Notes under the pieces: model-generated
The model's database searches: none
The model's input: only the letters and a program-made list of their open reading frames with translations
What the model was told of the DNA's origin: nothing
Program-made: the position numbers and the translations under genes
Source: Sphingobacterium populi
Lineage (GTDB): Bacteria > Bacteroidota > Bacteroidia > Sphingobacteriales > Sphingobacteriaceae
Direction of reading: 5' to 3'
Length of the DNA stretch: 64,000 nt
Assembly: GCF_001586775.1 (NCBI RefSeq)
Contig: NZ_LQXS01000001.1
Coordinates: 558,001 to 622,000, forward strand
Part shown: positions 36,574 through 46,169 of the stretch, piece after piece
Layout of the letters: the number at the start of each line of letters is the position of its first letter
Numbering within the stretch: position 1 is the stretch's first letter

Positions 36574-37314
36574 CTACACTTTTAACATATAATAACAGGC
36601 GTCTATTTTAGATTTGCGCAATACCGGCAAAGCAACATTATACACCGGAATTCCTTCTTTTGTCTTTCCTTCTAATGTGCCAGCGTGGGCATGCCCATGA
36701 AAAGCGGCAACGACGTTGCCACGATTGATTGGTTCGGCCAGCCGTGAAGATCCCAGAAAGGGAAATAGTACTTCGGGCTCTCCGGCTACCGTATCTTTGA
36801 TAGGCGCATAATGAAGCAAAGCGATCTTAGGAATTTCGGGATGTTCTTGATCCAGCCTCGTAAGAGCACGCTCTAGTTGTAACGATTCATTGACCACCTC
36901 GTGTACAAATGATTTCATCATATCTTCCCCGAAAATAGATAACATATACTGGTCGAAACCACCGCCAAAACCTTTCACACCAGCAAATCCCACATCTGCT
37001 AATACGGTGGATTCACCATCCAAAATGGTCATCTTGTGCTCAGTTAGTATTTGTTTGATAATTTTTTGACGACCTTTCTCATAATCGTGGTTGCCCAATA
37101 CACCCACTACCGGGATCTGTAGTGCCCGAAGATCTTCGGCTAATATGGCTGCTTCATCCTCATCGCCAGTATCGGTAAGATCTCCGCAAATGACGAGTAC
37201 ATCTGCTTCGTGTGACACTTCTTCGAAGATGGATTTCATTTTTCCACGATCACTCATCTTAATATGAATATCCGCCATAGCGGCTATTTTTTTTGCGGTC
37301 CGTTTTGCGTTCAT
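36574..37314 (-). CDS. Calcineurin-like metallophosphoesterase
   Basis: A 246-residue cytoplasmic phosphoesterase. The metal-site motifs are in order: D-I-H in MADIHIK (Asp15, His17), GDLTD (Asp45), GNHD (Asn75, His76) and the C-terminal FHGHAHAG. It should hydrolyse a phosphomono- or diester using two metal ions. Its ATG lies 6 bp after the stop of a nucleotidyltransferase gene, so the two enzymes are produced together, and their reactions (transfer and removal of a phosphate-linked group) could be linked. Substrate unknown. Confidence 0.92.
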   Translation of the reverse strand: MNAKRTAKKIAAMADIHIKMSDRGKMKSIFEEVSHEADVLVICGDLTDTGDEDEAAILAEDLRALQIPVVGVLGNHDYEKGRQKIIKQILTEHKMTILDGESTVLADVGFAGVKGFGGGFDQYMLSIFGEDMMKSFVHEVVNESLQLERALTRLDQEHPEIPKIALLHYAPIKDTVAGEPEVLFPFLGSSRLAEPINRGNVVAAFHGHAHAGTLEGKTKEGIPVYNVALPVLRKSKIDACYYMLKV

Positions 37315-37320
37315 ATCTTT

Positions 37321-38064
37321 TTAAATAGTCGTAATGGTGTACGATTTGTAATTCCACTCTTTAATATCAACCTGATACTGCGTCTGATCTATCAAAGGAC
37401 CGCGGCATACCTTTTCCACAGGTGCCGGAAGGTCGTATTGCTCATTGGCACGTGCAATCAACTCATCAAATATCCATTTTGGTATGATCGATCGATAATC
37501 GGCCGGGTATACAAATTGAAAGATGAGTAATTGAGCCAAAAAGATATGCCAATGCCGATCAAGTCTTGAAAGTAAGTGCTTCCAATCTATATGTTGGCCG
37601 TAGCGAAGCAAAATATGATTGACATCTGCACTGTCATTTCGCTCGCGATTTTGTACGTATAATTTACACCAGATCAATTCTTCTACTGGAATAAATTTTA
37701 CTGGAAGCTGAGCAAATTCACCTTCGGTGGCAGTTTCATACCAGCGATCATCCACGGTACAGATATTATTTACGGTATCAAATATGATATCAATAAAATA
37801 TTCTCCGTGAAATACCTTGGCGAGCCAACGCACATCAGTAAGTTCGGTTTGATATCCTTTTTCGGCAAATGCTTTTAAGATCTTTGGATATTCGCTGCTT
37901 TTGCAAAAAATATCTAAATCTTTGGTGTCACGAAAAATGCCGGTGTACTGAAACATGGCAAAAGCCCCGCCAAGCATAAACTGACAGTCGTTGTCATACA
38001 ATAGCTGCAAGGCTTCTTTGTAGAATGCTTGTGATTCGATTTTCTGTTTTTCGGTTTCTATCAT
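37321..38064 (-). CDS. Nucleotidyltransferase fold protein (pol-beta/MNT type)
   Basis: A 247-residue protein with the nucleotidyltransferase signature: the Gly-Gly loop FMLGGAFA (residues 29-36), then TGIFRDTKDLDIF with the metal-binding pair Asp49 and Asp51, and a third acidic strand IDIIFD (about 91-96). The pattern recalls PF10706-type and AbiEii-like nucleotidyl transferases, which modify nucleic acids, small molecules or partner proteins. It lies between a small acidic protein (13 bp upstream) and a metallophosphoesterase (6 bp downstream). Substrate cannot be read from sequence. Confidence 0.85.
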   Translation of the reverse strand: MIETEKQKIESQAFYKEALQLLYDNDCQFMLGGAFAMFQYTGIFRDTKDLDIFCKSSEYPKILKAFAEKGYQTELTDVRWLAKVFHGEYFIDIIFDTVNNICTVDDRWYETATEGEFAQLPVKFIPVEELIWCKLYVQNRERNDSADVNHILLRYGQHIDWKHLLSRLDRHWHIFLAQLLIFQFVYPADYRSIIPKWIFDELIARANEQYDLPAPVEKVCRGPLIDQTQYQVDIKEWNYKSYTITTI

Positions 38065-38077
38065 AACATCCCTGTTC

Positions 38078-38296
38078 TTAGTACGATAATAAATCTTCTA
38101 GCACGCGCTCATCTTCTCCCGGAAATCCGCGATCCGGTATTGGCGGCATGTTGGTAGATGGATCGCCTTCTTTCAAAGGAGTAGGATGATCGCGCTCTTC
38201 AGGATCCGGCACATCTTCGTAATCCGGAATACTCATCGCGTGATAGCTATTGGTGTATTTTAGATCGCGCAAGGCGATATTGTTTTTCGTATTCAT
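38078..38296 (-). CDS. Small acidic, proline-rich protein
   Basis: A 72-residue protein starting at ATG 38296. The first 20 residues are neutral; the rest is rich in Pro, Asp and Glu (DYEDVPDPEERDHPTPLKEG..., DRGFPGEDERVLEDLL) and looks disordered. It precedes the nucleotidyltransferase by 13 bp. I do not recognise it; in this position it could be an accessory or modulator of the two enzymes. No catalytic motif. Confidence 0.6.
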   Translation of the reverse strand: MNTKNNIALRDLKYTNSYHAMSIPDYEDVPDPEERDHPTPLKEGDPSTNMPPIPDRGFPGEDERVLEDLLSY

Positions 38297-38452
38297 AGGT
38301 GTGTATTAAGTGAGTAATACTTGACATCGCTTGAATGATAACAGCGCAAAACTAAAATGGTTGTACATGAAGTGGGCTTATCTTCTGTTTTGCTAACAGG
38401 AAGGGCAATTATTAGCAAACATGTACTAGCAAGAATTGTTGTACAGGGAACT

Positions 38453-40708
38453 ATGATTAAAAATACATACACCGCCGTGTCTACATGGTTTTTGGGATTA
38501 CTCATGTGGTCGGCGTTACCACTCTACGCGCAGCAAGACAGCAATCTGTTGGATGGTACATCCCGCGAATATATGATTGCTGTAGAGAATAGCGATACGA
38601 TAGATACAACGCAAGAAACGCTGTCGCAACAGCCTATCGTAGTTGATTTAAAATTAAGAACTTTACAAATAAAAGTTGGTGAGCTGGCGCAGCAGATCGA
38701 TAGCGTAAAGGCAGATCAAGATACCCTGAAGCAGTCAATTGGCTTGTTGGATTCTACTCCACAACCGTCAACCGTTTTCTTGAATGCCAAGGTTCGTGAT
38801 ATTACGTTGTTAAAGCAGGAAATCGTGCGCTACCGGCAGGATTTGCAAACACAAAGGCAGATGTATAGCGATGATCGTACTGATTCTGCACAGAATGGAG
38901 GCGTATTACGCGATGTGCAGGTTGGTATTGAAGATTCTTTGCAGCGGTTGGATCAACGGCTGGACGGCCTTCTGGGAAATGTGGTAAAGATTCGCGATCA
39001 ACTAAATAATCGCACGCTTACAGATAGTTTAGCGCAAGATTCTAGCTACAGCGCTACTATGGAAATGCCGACTACACGACGTGTACTTCGCTCGATTCGC
39101 AATAATTTGGATAGCGACAAATCGATCGATCAGTTTTTTGACTATAAAGCTTGGAGTGGTCGTTTCTTACTTATTTTACTTACGTTGGCCTATTTTTACT
39201 GGTCCTTTAGCTTGGCTAAGGAGGAATCGCCAACCGAGCAAAAATGGCGATCCTTTAAAGATTTTCCAATCTGGAGTCCACTATTGAAATCTATCGTCTT
39301 CTTTTTACTATTATTGCCATTAGCAACTTATGAGATTCCAATATTAGTAATTCAGATTAGTTATTTAATTACGTCCTTACTGTTATATACCTATTACCGT
39401 AGTCGGCTTTCAGAGGTTCAGAAGCAAGTTGTAAATATTGTACTGCTTATCTTCTTGCTATTGATCGGTACAAATCTAGTCATCTCCGACGCGCTTTGGA
39501 TAAGGAGCATTGTGGTTATTATAAATCTAATCGCACTCATACTAACATGGAGAATCGGGAATACACGAGATGTAGCATCACATCATAACTATATCCTACC
39601 GATTGCAAAATGGGGAATAGCAATCGGATTTACCGTTTCGATCTTGTGTAATCTATTTGGGTACATCTATTTTGCGCGCATCAGCAGCATTGCAGCTAGT
39701 GTTGGGCTTATTCAGGCACTTACATTTCGTGCGTTCGGCTCATTGTTGCTCGGAGATTTGGAGCAACATTATAATCTAGTGTCAAAAGAAAACTTAATAC
39801 GCCGATTTGATCTTTCACGCATGCTTAGCAGCCTGAAAAGATTGATTTCTTTACTAAGTGTAATAATTGTGGGAATTGTCTTAGTCAATAATTTGAACAT
39901 TACCACAAGAACCGCAAATTTTTTCCAAGCCGTATTATATAAAGAACATACCATAGGGAGCATCAGTTTTAATTATGCTAATCTACTATTAGCCATTCTG
40001 GTATTGTGGGGATCTAATTGGATTCAAAAGAATTTGAAACACCTGCTTAATGATCCCTCAAAAGATGATTTGCAGGCTAAGCGAATGACTCTATTTCCAT
40101 TATTTCGACTCATTTTGGTAATAGTAAGTTTTTTCTTTGCCATCAGTATCTTAGGCTTGGGCTTAGATAAACTGACCGTAATCGTCGGAGCACTGACCGT
40201 AGGTATCGGTTTTGGATTACAAAATATCATCAATAACTTAGTTTCAGGCGTGATCTTGGTTTTCGAGAAGCCATTCAAAGTAGGTGATTATATCGAATTG
40301 GCAGATAAAAAAGGCCAGGTGCTGGAGATTGGTATTCGATCCAGTGTATTGCTTACAGACCAAGGTGCTAAAGTTATCATCCCAAACGCTGATTTGTTCT
40401 CTGGCCGTTTAGTCAATTGGACTTTTTCATCCACCGATATTCGTGTAAATTTGGATTTATCAATTACGGGTACCGATGATATTGAAAATATTAAAGAGCG
40501 CCTACGTGATTGGCTAAAAGCCGATCGATATGTCGATAAAACCATACCAATAAAAGTGCATACAAAAGATGTGCAACCTGATGTTTATAAAATATCTATT
40601 CAGGTAGGGATCAAGAATGTAAGGCAAATTGAACGATTCAGGAGCCAGTTCTTGGAGGGAATGAAGAAGGAATTAGATGCTATAAATGTGAATATTGCCT
40701 CTGTATAG
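38453..40708 (+). CDS. MscS-family mechanosensitive channel, large type
   Basis: A 751-residue protein with a signal peptide (ending PLYAQQ), a periplasmic coiled-coil-rich region (about 40-230), roughly ten membrane helices (about 245-580) and the MscS pore and cytoplasmic domains at the C terminus. The pore helix and beta-domain are visible as VGIGFGLQNIINNLVSGVI, FEKPFKVGDYIEL, GQVLEIGIRSSVL and IIPNADLFSG. It resembles MscK/YbdG-type large channels, which open on osmotic downshift. ATG 38453 is chosen because it begins the signal peptide. Confidence 0.92.
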   Translation: MIKNTYTAVSTWFLGLLMWSALPLYAQQDSNLLDGTSREYMIAVENSDTIDTTQETLSQQPIVVDLKLRTLQIKVGELAQQIDSVKADQDTLKQSIGLLDSTPQPSTVFLNAKVRDITLLKQEIVRYRQDLQTQRQMYSDDRTDSAQNGGVLRDVQVGIEDSLQRLDQRLDGLLGNVVKIRDQLNNRTLTDSLAQDSSYSATMEMPTTRRVLRSIRNNLDSDKSIDQFFDYKAWSGRFLLILLTLAYFYWSFSLAKEESPTEQKWRSFKDFPIWSPLLKSIVFFLLLLPLATYEIPILVIQISYLITSLLLYTYYRSRLSEVQKQVVNIVLLIFLLLIGTNLVISDALWIRSIVVIINLIALILTWRIGNTRDVASHHNYILPIAKWGIAIGFTVSILCNLFGYIYFARISSIAASVGLIQALTFRAFGSLLLGDLEQHYNLVSKENLIRRFDLSRMLSSLKRLISLLSVIIVGIVLVNNLNITTRTANFFQAVLYKEHTIGSISFNYANLLLAILVLWGSNWIQKNLKHLLNDPSKDDLQAKRMTLFPLFRLILVIVSFFFAISILGLGLDKLTVIVGALTVGIGFGLQNIINNLVSGVILVFEKPFKVGDYIELADKKGQVLEIGIRSSVLLTDQGAKVIIPNADLFSGRLVNWTFSSTDIRVNLDLSITGTDDIENIKERLRDWLKADRYVDKTIPIKVHTKDVQPDVYKISIQVGIKNVRQIERFRSQFLEGMKKELDAINVNIASV

Positions 40709-40729
40709 CCATAATACATTACATGAAGA

Positions 40730-41731
40730 ATGAATAACGATAATAAAAATATGCTAGATATTTTGAGTCAATCTAGCACAGCTATGGCGATCTATACATC
40801 GGCATCACTTCGCATAGGTTTCATAAATAACAGCATGATCAATTTCTGGACTTCTGATCATACAAAAAGCGCTAAACAATTTTCTGAGCTTTTATCGCAT
40901 AGCGATCATCAGTGTTTGACCAGCTTAGTATCAGACGTATGGAATAGTGGTCAACCTTTTCAGGTAGCCTCATTTCCTATATTAATTAATGATAAAGGGA
41001 TTAGTAAAACTGTGTATACGGATTGGGAGCTACAACCGATTACCAATGCTACCGGTGCAACGGAGTCTTTAATCCATACCATTAGAATAACGAAGGATCC
41101 ACTCCTGAAGCCGTATAACAGCAACAACACCGTTCTGGCAGATGAAAAACTTAAAAGCTGGAGTAAAAAATTATCTCACGATCTGCGAAATCCTTTGTCT
41201 GTTGCCAAATTGGGTATGCAATATATGCGCTCGCGCCAGCAATTGACACCTGAAGAACATAAAAAATGGGTTAGTATGGTGATTGATGCACTTCAGAGCG
41301 TTGAAACACTGATTACAGACGTCGTTGATGTTAGTAAAACGAACACGAATAGTGAGCACGCTACGCATCGTGTACCGCATATGTTGCAGACGATCACTCA
41401 AGAGTACGAACCCATTCTCAATCTCAAGGTTGTAGCGGTATCTGCCATTCTTCCCGATATTAAAGGCGACAGCAAAACACTCTATCAAATTTTTAATTTA
41501 GCTGTCCAAAGTGTTGGATATAGATCTGATAGTTCTAGTCGGCAAAACGTTACGATTAAATGGTCCAAATTGTCAGATCGAATACAATATACACTTTTCA
41601 ATGATAGCCAAAAAGCTGACTTCCAACCCGTAGGCTTAAACGTTTTAGAGGAGATAGTACACAAAATTAAGGGAGTAGTAGTGTGGGATACTATAGCGCA
41701 ACGCTTAAGCATAAGTATTCCTTTAGCCTAA
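40730..41731 (+). CDS. Histidine-kinase-like protein with degenerate ATPase domain
   Basis: A 333-residue cytoplasmic protein. Residues ~10-120 look like the PAS fold common in Bacteroidota sensors (MAIYTSASLRIGFINNSMINFW). The HisKA dimerisation motif is intact: LSHDLRNPL with His150. The C-terminal ATP-binding part is short and lacks recognisable N, G1 and G2 boxes (where DxGxG and GxGxG should be there is FNDSQKADFQPVGLNVLEEI). It may therefore be a phosphotransfer or scaffold protein rather than an active kinase. It starts 21 bp after the MscS stop and is followed 130 bp later by a receiver protein, its likely partner. Confidence 0.75.
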   Translation: MNNDNKNMLDILSQSSTAMAIYTSASLRIGFINNSMINFWTSDHTKSAKQFSELLSHSDHQCLTSLVSDVWNSGQPFQVASFPILINDKGISKTVYTDWELQPITNATGATESLIHTIRITKDPLLKPYNSNNTVLADEKLKSWSKKLSHDLRNPLSVAKLGMQYMRSRQQLTPEEHKKWVSMVIDALQSVETLITDVVDVSKTNTNSEHATHRVPHMLQTITQEYEPILNLKVVAVSAILPDIKGDSKTLYQIFNLAVQSVGYRSDSSSRQNVTIKWSKLSDRIQYTLFNDSQKADFQPVGLNVLEEIVHKIKGVVVWDTIAQRLSISIPLA

Positions 41732-41861
41732 CTATCTTTTTTTTGTTAAAATAAACTTTCTGGTATGGGAATTGGTCTATAGAAGTACAGACGAGTTAGC
41801 CGCATTTTCCGGAGAAAAGAATGCAGTATTATGCGACTGCAAATTTTAGATAGCATATTTT

Positions 41862-42233
41862 ATGACACAGAAGAAGGTATTTATTTGTGATGATGATAAA
41901 GGCATCACCGATATGTTGGAAATGGTATTGGAATTAGAAGATGTAGATACTATTACCGAAACAGACAGCGTACACGCTTATGATAAGATGCTGGAATTCC
42001 AACCGGATATACTCATTGTAGATTTGTGGATGCCGGTGATCACCGGTGATCAGTTGATCAAGAGGGTGCGTGCTAGTGATGAATTAAAACACATTTTTAT
42101 TATTTGTATTTCCGCGAGTCGTGATGGTTTGCAGGTAGCTACCGAAGCAGGAGCAAATACCTTCATCGCTAAACCATTTGATGTGGAAGAGTTTTTAACT
42201 ACAGTGGAAAATGCCGTAATCAGTACTGTTTAG
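41862..42233 (+). CDS. Single-domain response regulator (CheY-like receiver)
   Basis: A 123-residue receiver with the acidic pocket DDD (10-12), phospho-acceptor Asp54 in ILIVDLWMP, Ser84 in ICISAS and Lys104 in FIAKPF. There is no output domain, so it must act by protein interaction or phosphotransfer. It lies downstream of the degenerate kinase on the same strand. The LOV kinase at 34623-36176 is another plausible phosphodonor in the neighbourhood; sequence cannot decide. Confidence 0.93.
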   Translation: MTQKKVFICDDDKGITDMLEMVLELEDVDTITETDSVHAYDKMLEFQPDILIVDLWMPVITGDQLIKRVRASDELKHIFIICISASRDGLQVATEAGANTFIAKPFDVEEFLTTVENAVISTV

Positions 42234-42289
42234 TGATCGTTAATTTTTTTCTACACATTCTCTGTATTACGTTTATATCTTTTTCGAGA

Positions 42290-42344
42290 TAGCATTATAA
42301 TAAAAAGTCCAAGATAGTATCTTGGACTTTTTATTATAATGCTA
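42290..42344. terminator. Bidirectional terminator, perfect 26-bp inverted repeat
   Basis: Arms at 42290-42315 and 42319-42344 are exact complements around a 3-nt loop. A-rich and T-rich flanks occur on both sides. It sits between the plus-strand receiver gene (stop 42233) and the minus-strand hydrolase (stop 42362) and can serve both. Confidence 0.87.
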
Positions 42345-42361
42345 ATGGATAACTTTCGTAC

Positions 42362-43191
42362 CTAGTTCGATTCTAAGAATTGTAATAAATCGCGATTCAG
42401 TTGTTCCGCATGTGTAATATTTAGTCCATGAGGAGCCTTTTCATATACTTTTAGCTCACTATTCCGAATTAGCTTGGCTGCTTGTTCTGCAGAAGTTGCA
42501 ATGGGTACCGTATTATCCTCATTGCCATGAACTATTAGCGTTGGCAACGAAATGGTTTCTAATTCGGCTCTGAAATCCGTATCCATCCACGCTCTAGCTG
42601 CTTCGATAGTTGCGTTAGCATCAGCAGCTGATGATACGGCCAAGTCAGCATCCAGTTGTGACTCTGGAACGGCTGAAGGATGTTTATCAGCATTGTAAAA
42701 CTGCTGATGAAACTCTTTCAAAAACCCAATACGATTCTCTTTTAGGTTTTTTAAAATTTCATCTAAATCTTGCTCCGGAACGCCTTGTGGATTATCGGCC
42801 TTTTGTTTTACCAAAGGAATAATTGATGCAATAAGTGCGAGTTTGGAAAGCCGAGAAGTACCATAATTGGTAACATAGCGTATCACTTCGCCACCACCCA
42901 TCGAAAAGCCTACTAAGGTAACTTTCTCCAGATTTAATTCTTCCAGCAATGCATGAAGATCGCCACTGAGCGCATCATAGTCGTATGCATCTGCTGCCGA
43001 GGAATCTCCAAAACCTCTACGATCATACGCAATCACTCGATAACCGGCGTTAACTAAGGACGTACTTTGATTTTGCCACGACGTGTGGCTGAGTGGCCAT
43101 CCATGAATCAGCACAACTGGTTTTCCTTCTCCGTGATCTTGATAGTGATATCTATGGTCTGGTCATTTGATTTATAACTTATTTTTCCCAT
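42362..43191 (-). pseudogene. Alpha/beta hydrolase (haloperoxidase-like) with an N-terminal frameshift
   Basis: A serine hydrolase of the non-heme chloroperoxidase-like group. It shows the oxyanion loop HGWPLSH, the nucleophile elbow GFSMGG, an acid segment HGNEDNTVP and the catalytic His in APHGLN. The open frame reaches upstream only to a GTG at 43114, which would remove the first strands. The upstream ATG at 43191 opens a frame MGKISYKSNDQTIDITIK that runs into a stop. Adding one base at about 43138-43140 joins the two as ITIK-DHGEGKPVVLIHGW, which is the expected family N terminus and gives 276 residues. As drawn, the gene lacks about 26 residues. Sequence error or real lesion cannot be separated here. 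Confidence 0.85.
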
Positions 43192-43210
43192 ATTTTTTGT
43201 TCTTAATTTA

Positions 43211-43645
43211 TTAATGTGTAAGCTTTCTGAATTTTTTAGTAGTCATGGCGCCCATGCTATAAAGAGCAAGCCATATGAGTAATGGCTGAAACAAGAGACG
43301 AACAAAGCGCGCGCGATCAGTATTCAACCCGAAGGCGTTTCTTTGATTTTTATACTGCGCCCAGTTTCCTGGAAATACCGCTATTAAAAATACACCAATT
43401 GTATAACCTAATCGTGGGTCAGGTTTGCTACGCATAAGAGTGAGTAGTCCGAGCATGATCTCTAGATAACCTGACCATACGACCGTTTGATCTTTAGTTG
43501 CAGGTACCCAATTTGGCACCTGCGCTCTAAACGCTCTTCTTCCGAACGTGAGATGAGCTACGCCAGCAAAAACAAAGAATGCGCCCAGAGCTACTCTTGC
43601 GATGTGTCTGCCGATATTTTTCCGTGTTTCAACTATTTGCTTCAT
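43211..43645 (-). CDS. DoxX-like membrane protein
   Basis: A 144-residue protein with four hydrophobic helices and the DoxX-type opening ARVALGAFFVFAGVAHLTFG followed by VVWSGYLEIMLGLLTL. Family members are small inner-membrane proteins often found near redox and stress enzymes; a few are linked to thiol or radical-detoxification complexes. Here it lies 17 bp downstream of the catalase, on the same strand, and so is probably co-expressed with it. Function is not shown by sequence. Confidence 0.85.
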   Translation of the reverse strand: MKQIVETRKNIGRHIARVALGAFFVFAGVAHLTFGRRAFRAQVPNWVPATKDQTVVWSGYLEIMLGLLTLMRSKPDPRLGYTIGVFLIAVFPGNWAQYKNQRNAFGLNTDRARFVRLLFQPLLIWLALYSMGAMTTKKFRKLTH

Positions 43646-43662
43646 AGTTTTGCGATTAGTTA

Positions 43663-45795
43663 TTAAGCAGGTACTTTGCGCGATGTTTCACGTGCCCAAT
43701 TGCGATGGCGAGCAACAGCTTTTAAAAACATATCCAAACTATTTTCCTTTGATTCGATCACGACTCCCCAGTCTTTTTCTTGTTTATTAATATAGGTACG
43801 ATCCAATATCGTATCCGTTCCAATACCAAAAGCTAGTGGTTTGCAATGTCTATACATTTCGTTAATAAATTGAAATGTATCCGGTTCTTGGTTCAATAAT
43901 TCAATAGCTTTTTCGCCGCTGGGAATAAACATAGCATCGTACAATACCGAAGATTCTGTCAGAAAACTATGTTCGATAGGTAAAACATTTCCTTGTTTAG
44001 TAGTAATCGATCCTACGTTAGGTGCAATTAATACAGGTGTGGCGCCGCCTTCTTCTAATGGATTAGTTATTTTATCTAACGAGTCTTGGCAAGTGCCGTC
44101 GGCCACTAGTATTGCAATCTTGCGCGTCTTAATGGTTTCTACTTTCTTATGCTCTATACTTAATGCTTCTGATTTTTCTATTTCAGGCTTTTTAGGCGTA
44201 ATTGGATAGTCGGCATGATTCTGCTTGGCATAAAAAAGAGTTTCTTCAGCTAGGCCCGATGGAACTTCTAATCCTAAATTTTTAGCCACTTTTGTCACAA
44301 GATCCTGATCAACTTGTGTAAGAATTCCCAAATAGCGTTTTCTTATTTCAACAGAGTTGATCTTACCCAATTCAAAACTAAATGCACTGATGATATGCTC
44401 CTTTTCTGGTTCTGTTTGGCTATTATAAAATAAGGTAGCTTGTGTAAAGTGGTCTGCAAAACTATCAGATCTGCCTCGTACTTTACTTTCAGTAGTTTCT
44501 TCAGGATAAGAATCAAATCCTTTTCCTTGTATCATAGCATGGAATGGGCACCCACCACCCAACGTATTTGGAAAATAATTAGCTTTTCCTTTAGCTATAT
44601 CGTGACGCATGTGGCCATCACGTTGATTGTTGTGCACCGGAGCAGTTGATCGGTTGATCGGTAGCTCGTGAAAATTGGTACTTCCTAGGCGACTTAATTG
44701 GGTATCTGTATAAGAGAATAATCGGCCTTGCAAAAGTGGATCGCTGGTAAATTCGATACCGGGCACAATGTGGCCTGGATGAAAAGCCGCTTGCTCAGTT
44801 TCGGCGAAGAAATTATCTGGATTACGGTTTAACGTCAATTTGCCTACCAATTGCACAGGAACTAATTCCTCCGGGATGATCTTGGTCGGGTCGAGCACGT
44901 CGAAAGAGAAATTGTCGGCTTGCTCTTGAGTGAAAATTTGTAACCCTAATTCCCATTCAGGAAAATTTCCAGCTTCGATGTTTTCCCAAAGATCACGACG
45001 GTGATAGTCGGAATCAAAGCCTGAGATCTTTTGTGCTTCATTCCACGCTACACTTTGCATTCCGAGAGTAGGCTTCCAATGAAATTTCACAAAATGAGAT
45101 TCGTTGTTTTTATTGATCAGACGAAAGGTATGTACACCAAATCCTTCCATGGTACGCAAACTTTTAGGAATACCACGGTCTGACATTGCCCACATAATCA
45201 TGTGCGCAGACTCTGGCATTAGAGATACAAAATCCCAAAACGTATCATGAGCCGATGCTGCTTGTGGCATTTCATTGTCTGCCTCGGGCTTCACGGCATG
45301 TACGAGATCCGGAAAGTTCATAGCATCTTGTATAAAAAATACCGGAATGTTATTGCCCACTAAATCATAGATACCCTCGTCGGTATAAAACTTGACTGCG
45401 AAGCCGCGCGCGTCACGCGCCATATCTGTAGAACCTTTAGAACCAGCCACTGTCGAAAAGCGCACAAAAACAGGTGTTTCTTTAGTGGGATCTTGAAGGA
45501 AGTCGGCCTTCGTATATTTTTCCAATGATTCATATACTTGAAAGACACCATGTGCACCACTACCTCTGGCATGTACAATTCGCTCTGGGATACGCTCATG
45601 ATCGAAATGAAAAATCTTCTCTCTCAATATAAAATCTTCCAATAACGTAGGTCCGCGTTTGCCTGCTTTTAAGGAGTTATTGTTATTATGCACATTTACC
45701 CCTTGATTGGTAGTCATGTTGGTCATATTATTGTTGACCAAGTGGCTGTCCATTTGTTCTTTCTTGGGGTTTCTTCCGTCTTTTCCGATCGCCAT
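43663..45795 (-). CDS. katE: Large-subunit monofunctional catalase (HPII type) with C-terminal DJ-1/PfpI-like domain
   Basis: A 710-residue catalase, the length of the large-subunit clade. Active-site His75 lies in [12 protein letters not shown], Asn148 in DLVGNN, and the proximal heme Tyr in [14 protein letters not shown] (about 362). The extra C-terminal domain (about 545-710) has the flavodoxin-like DJ-1/PfpI pattern ([37 protein letters not shown]). It removes hydrogen peroxide in the cytoplasm. The first 40 residues are Asn-rich and low-complexity. The gene is divergent from an SDR stress gene. Confidence 0.96.
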   Translation of the reverse strand: MAIGKDGRNPKKEQMDSHLVNNNMTNMTTNQGVNVHNNNNSLKAGKRGPTLLEDFILREKIFHFDHERIPERIVHARGSGAHGVFQVYESLEKYTKADFLQDPTKETPVFVRFSTVAGSKGSTDMARDARGFAVKFYTDEGIYDLVGNNIPVFFIQDAMNFPDLVHAVKPEADNEMPQAASAHDTFWDFVSLMPESAHMIMWAMSDRGIPKSLRTMEGFGVHTFRLINKNNESHFVKFHWKPTLGMQSVAWNEAQKISGFDSDYHRRDLWENIEAGNFPEWELGLQIFTQEQADNFSFDVLDPTKIIPEELVPVQLVGKLTLNRNPDNFFAETEQAAFHPGHIVPGIEFTSDPLLQGRLFSYTDTQLSRLGSTNFHELPINRSTAPVHNNQRDGHMRHDIAKGKANYFPNTLGGGCPFHAMIQGKGFDSYPEETTESKVRGRSDSFADHFTQATLFYNSQTEPEKEHIISAFSFELGKINSVEIRKRYLGILTQVDQDLVTKVAKNLGLEVPSGLAEETLFYAKQNHADYPITPKKPEIEKSEALSIEHKKVETIKTRKIAILVADGTCQDSLDKITNPLEEGGATPVLIAPNVGSITTKQGNVLPIEHSFLTESSVLYDAMFIPSGEKAIELLNQEPDTFQFINEMYRHCKPLAFGIGTDTILDRTYINKQEKDWGVVIESKENSLDMFLKAVARHRNWARETSRKVPA

Positions 45796-46169
45796 ACTAA
45801 ATTTTATTTATCAGGTTTATTTTTTGTCATTAAGATTTAATTTTGTATCACTTCAATTTTTGCGCAAATGCTGTTTCCGTACGTTAATAAATACGTATAA
45901 ATCGTATATCTGCGCTGCATTTTAAAGGTTATACATATGAACAACAGTTCTACCATTTAATAGTTTGAATTAAACACAGAAGAAAAATTTAATAAGTAAT
46001 ACTACGGTTGTAGACGGGGTACTTGTCGCAATTTTTTGGGTGCGTATGCGTGTTCTAATATTAAGCGAAACATAGCCTTTAGTAAAATGTCTATTGCATA
46101 AGTGATTTGTAGATTAACATGTCGGACTACGCAAATCGAAGTCAGCATTAAAAATTTTAAATTATTATC
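45796..46169. other. Intergenic region between divergent catalase and SDR genes
   Basis: About 370 bp, AT-rich, that must contain both promoters. I did not find an exact TAnnTTTG element for either gene. No open frame or clear palindrome is supported. Confidence 0.4.

Noticed and set aside
42631-42822. Programmed frameshifting as an explanation for the hydrolase and M3 gene breaks
   Set aside because: Neither site has a slippery heptamer; only the M1 site does. A lost base is simpler.
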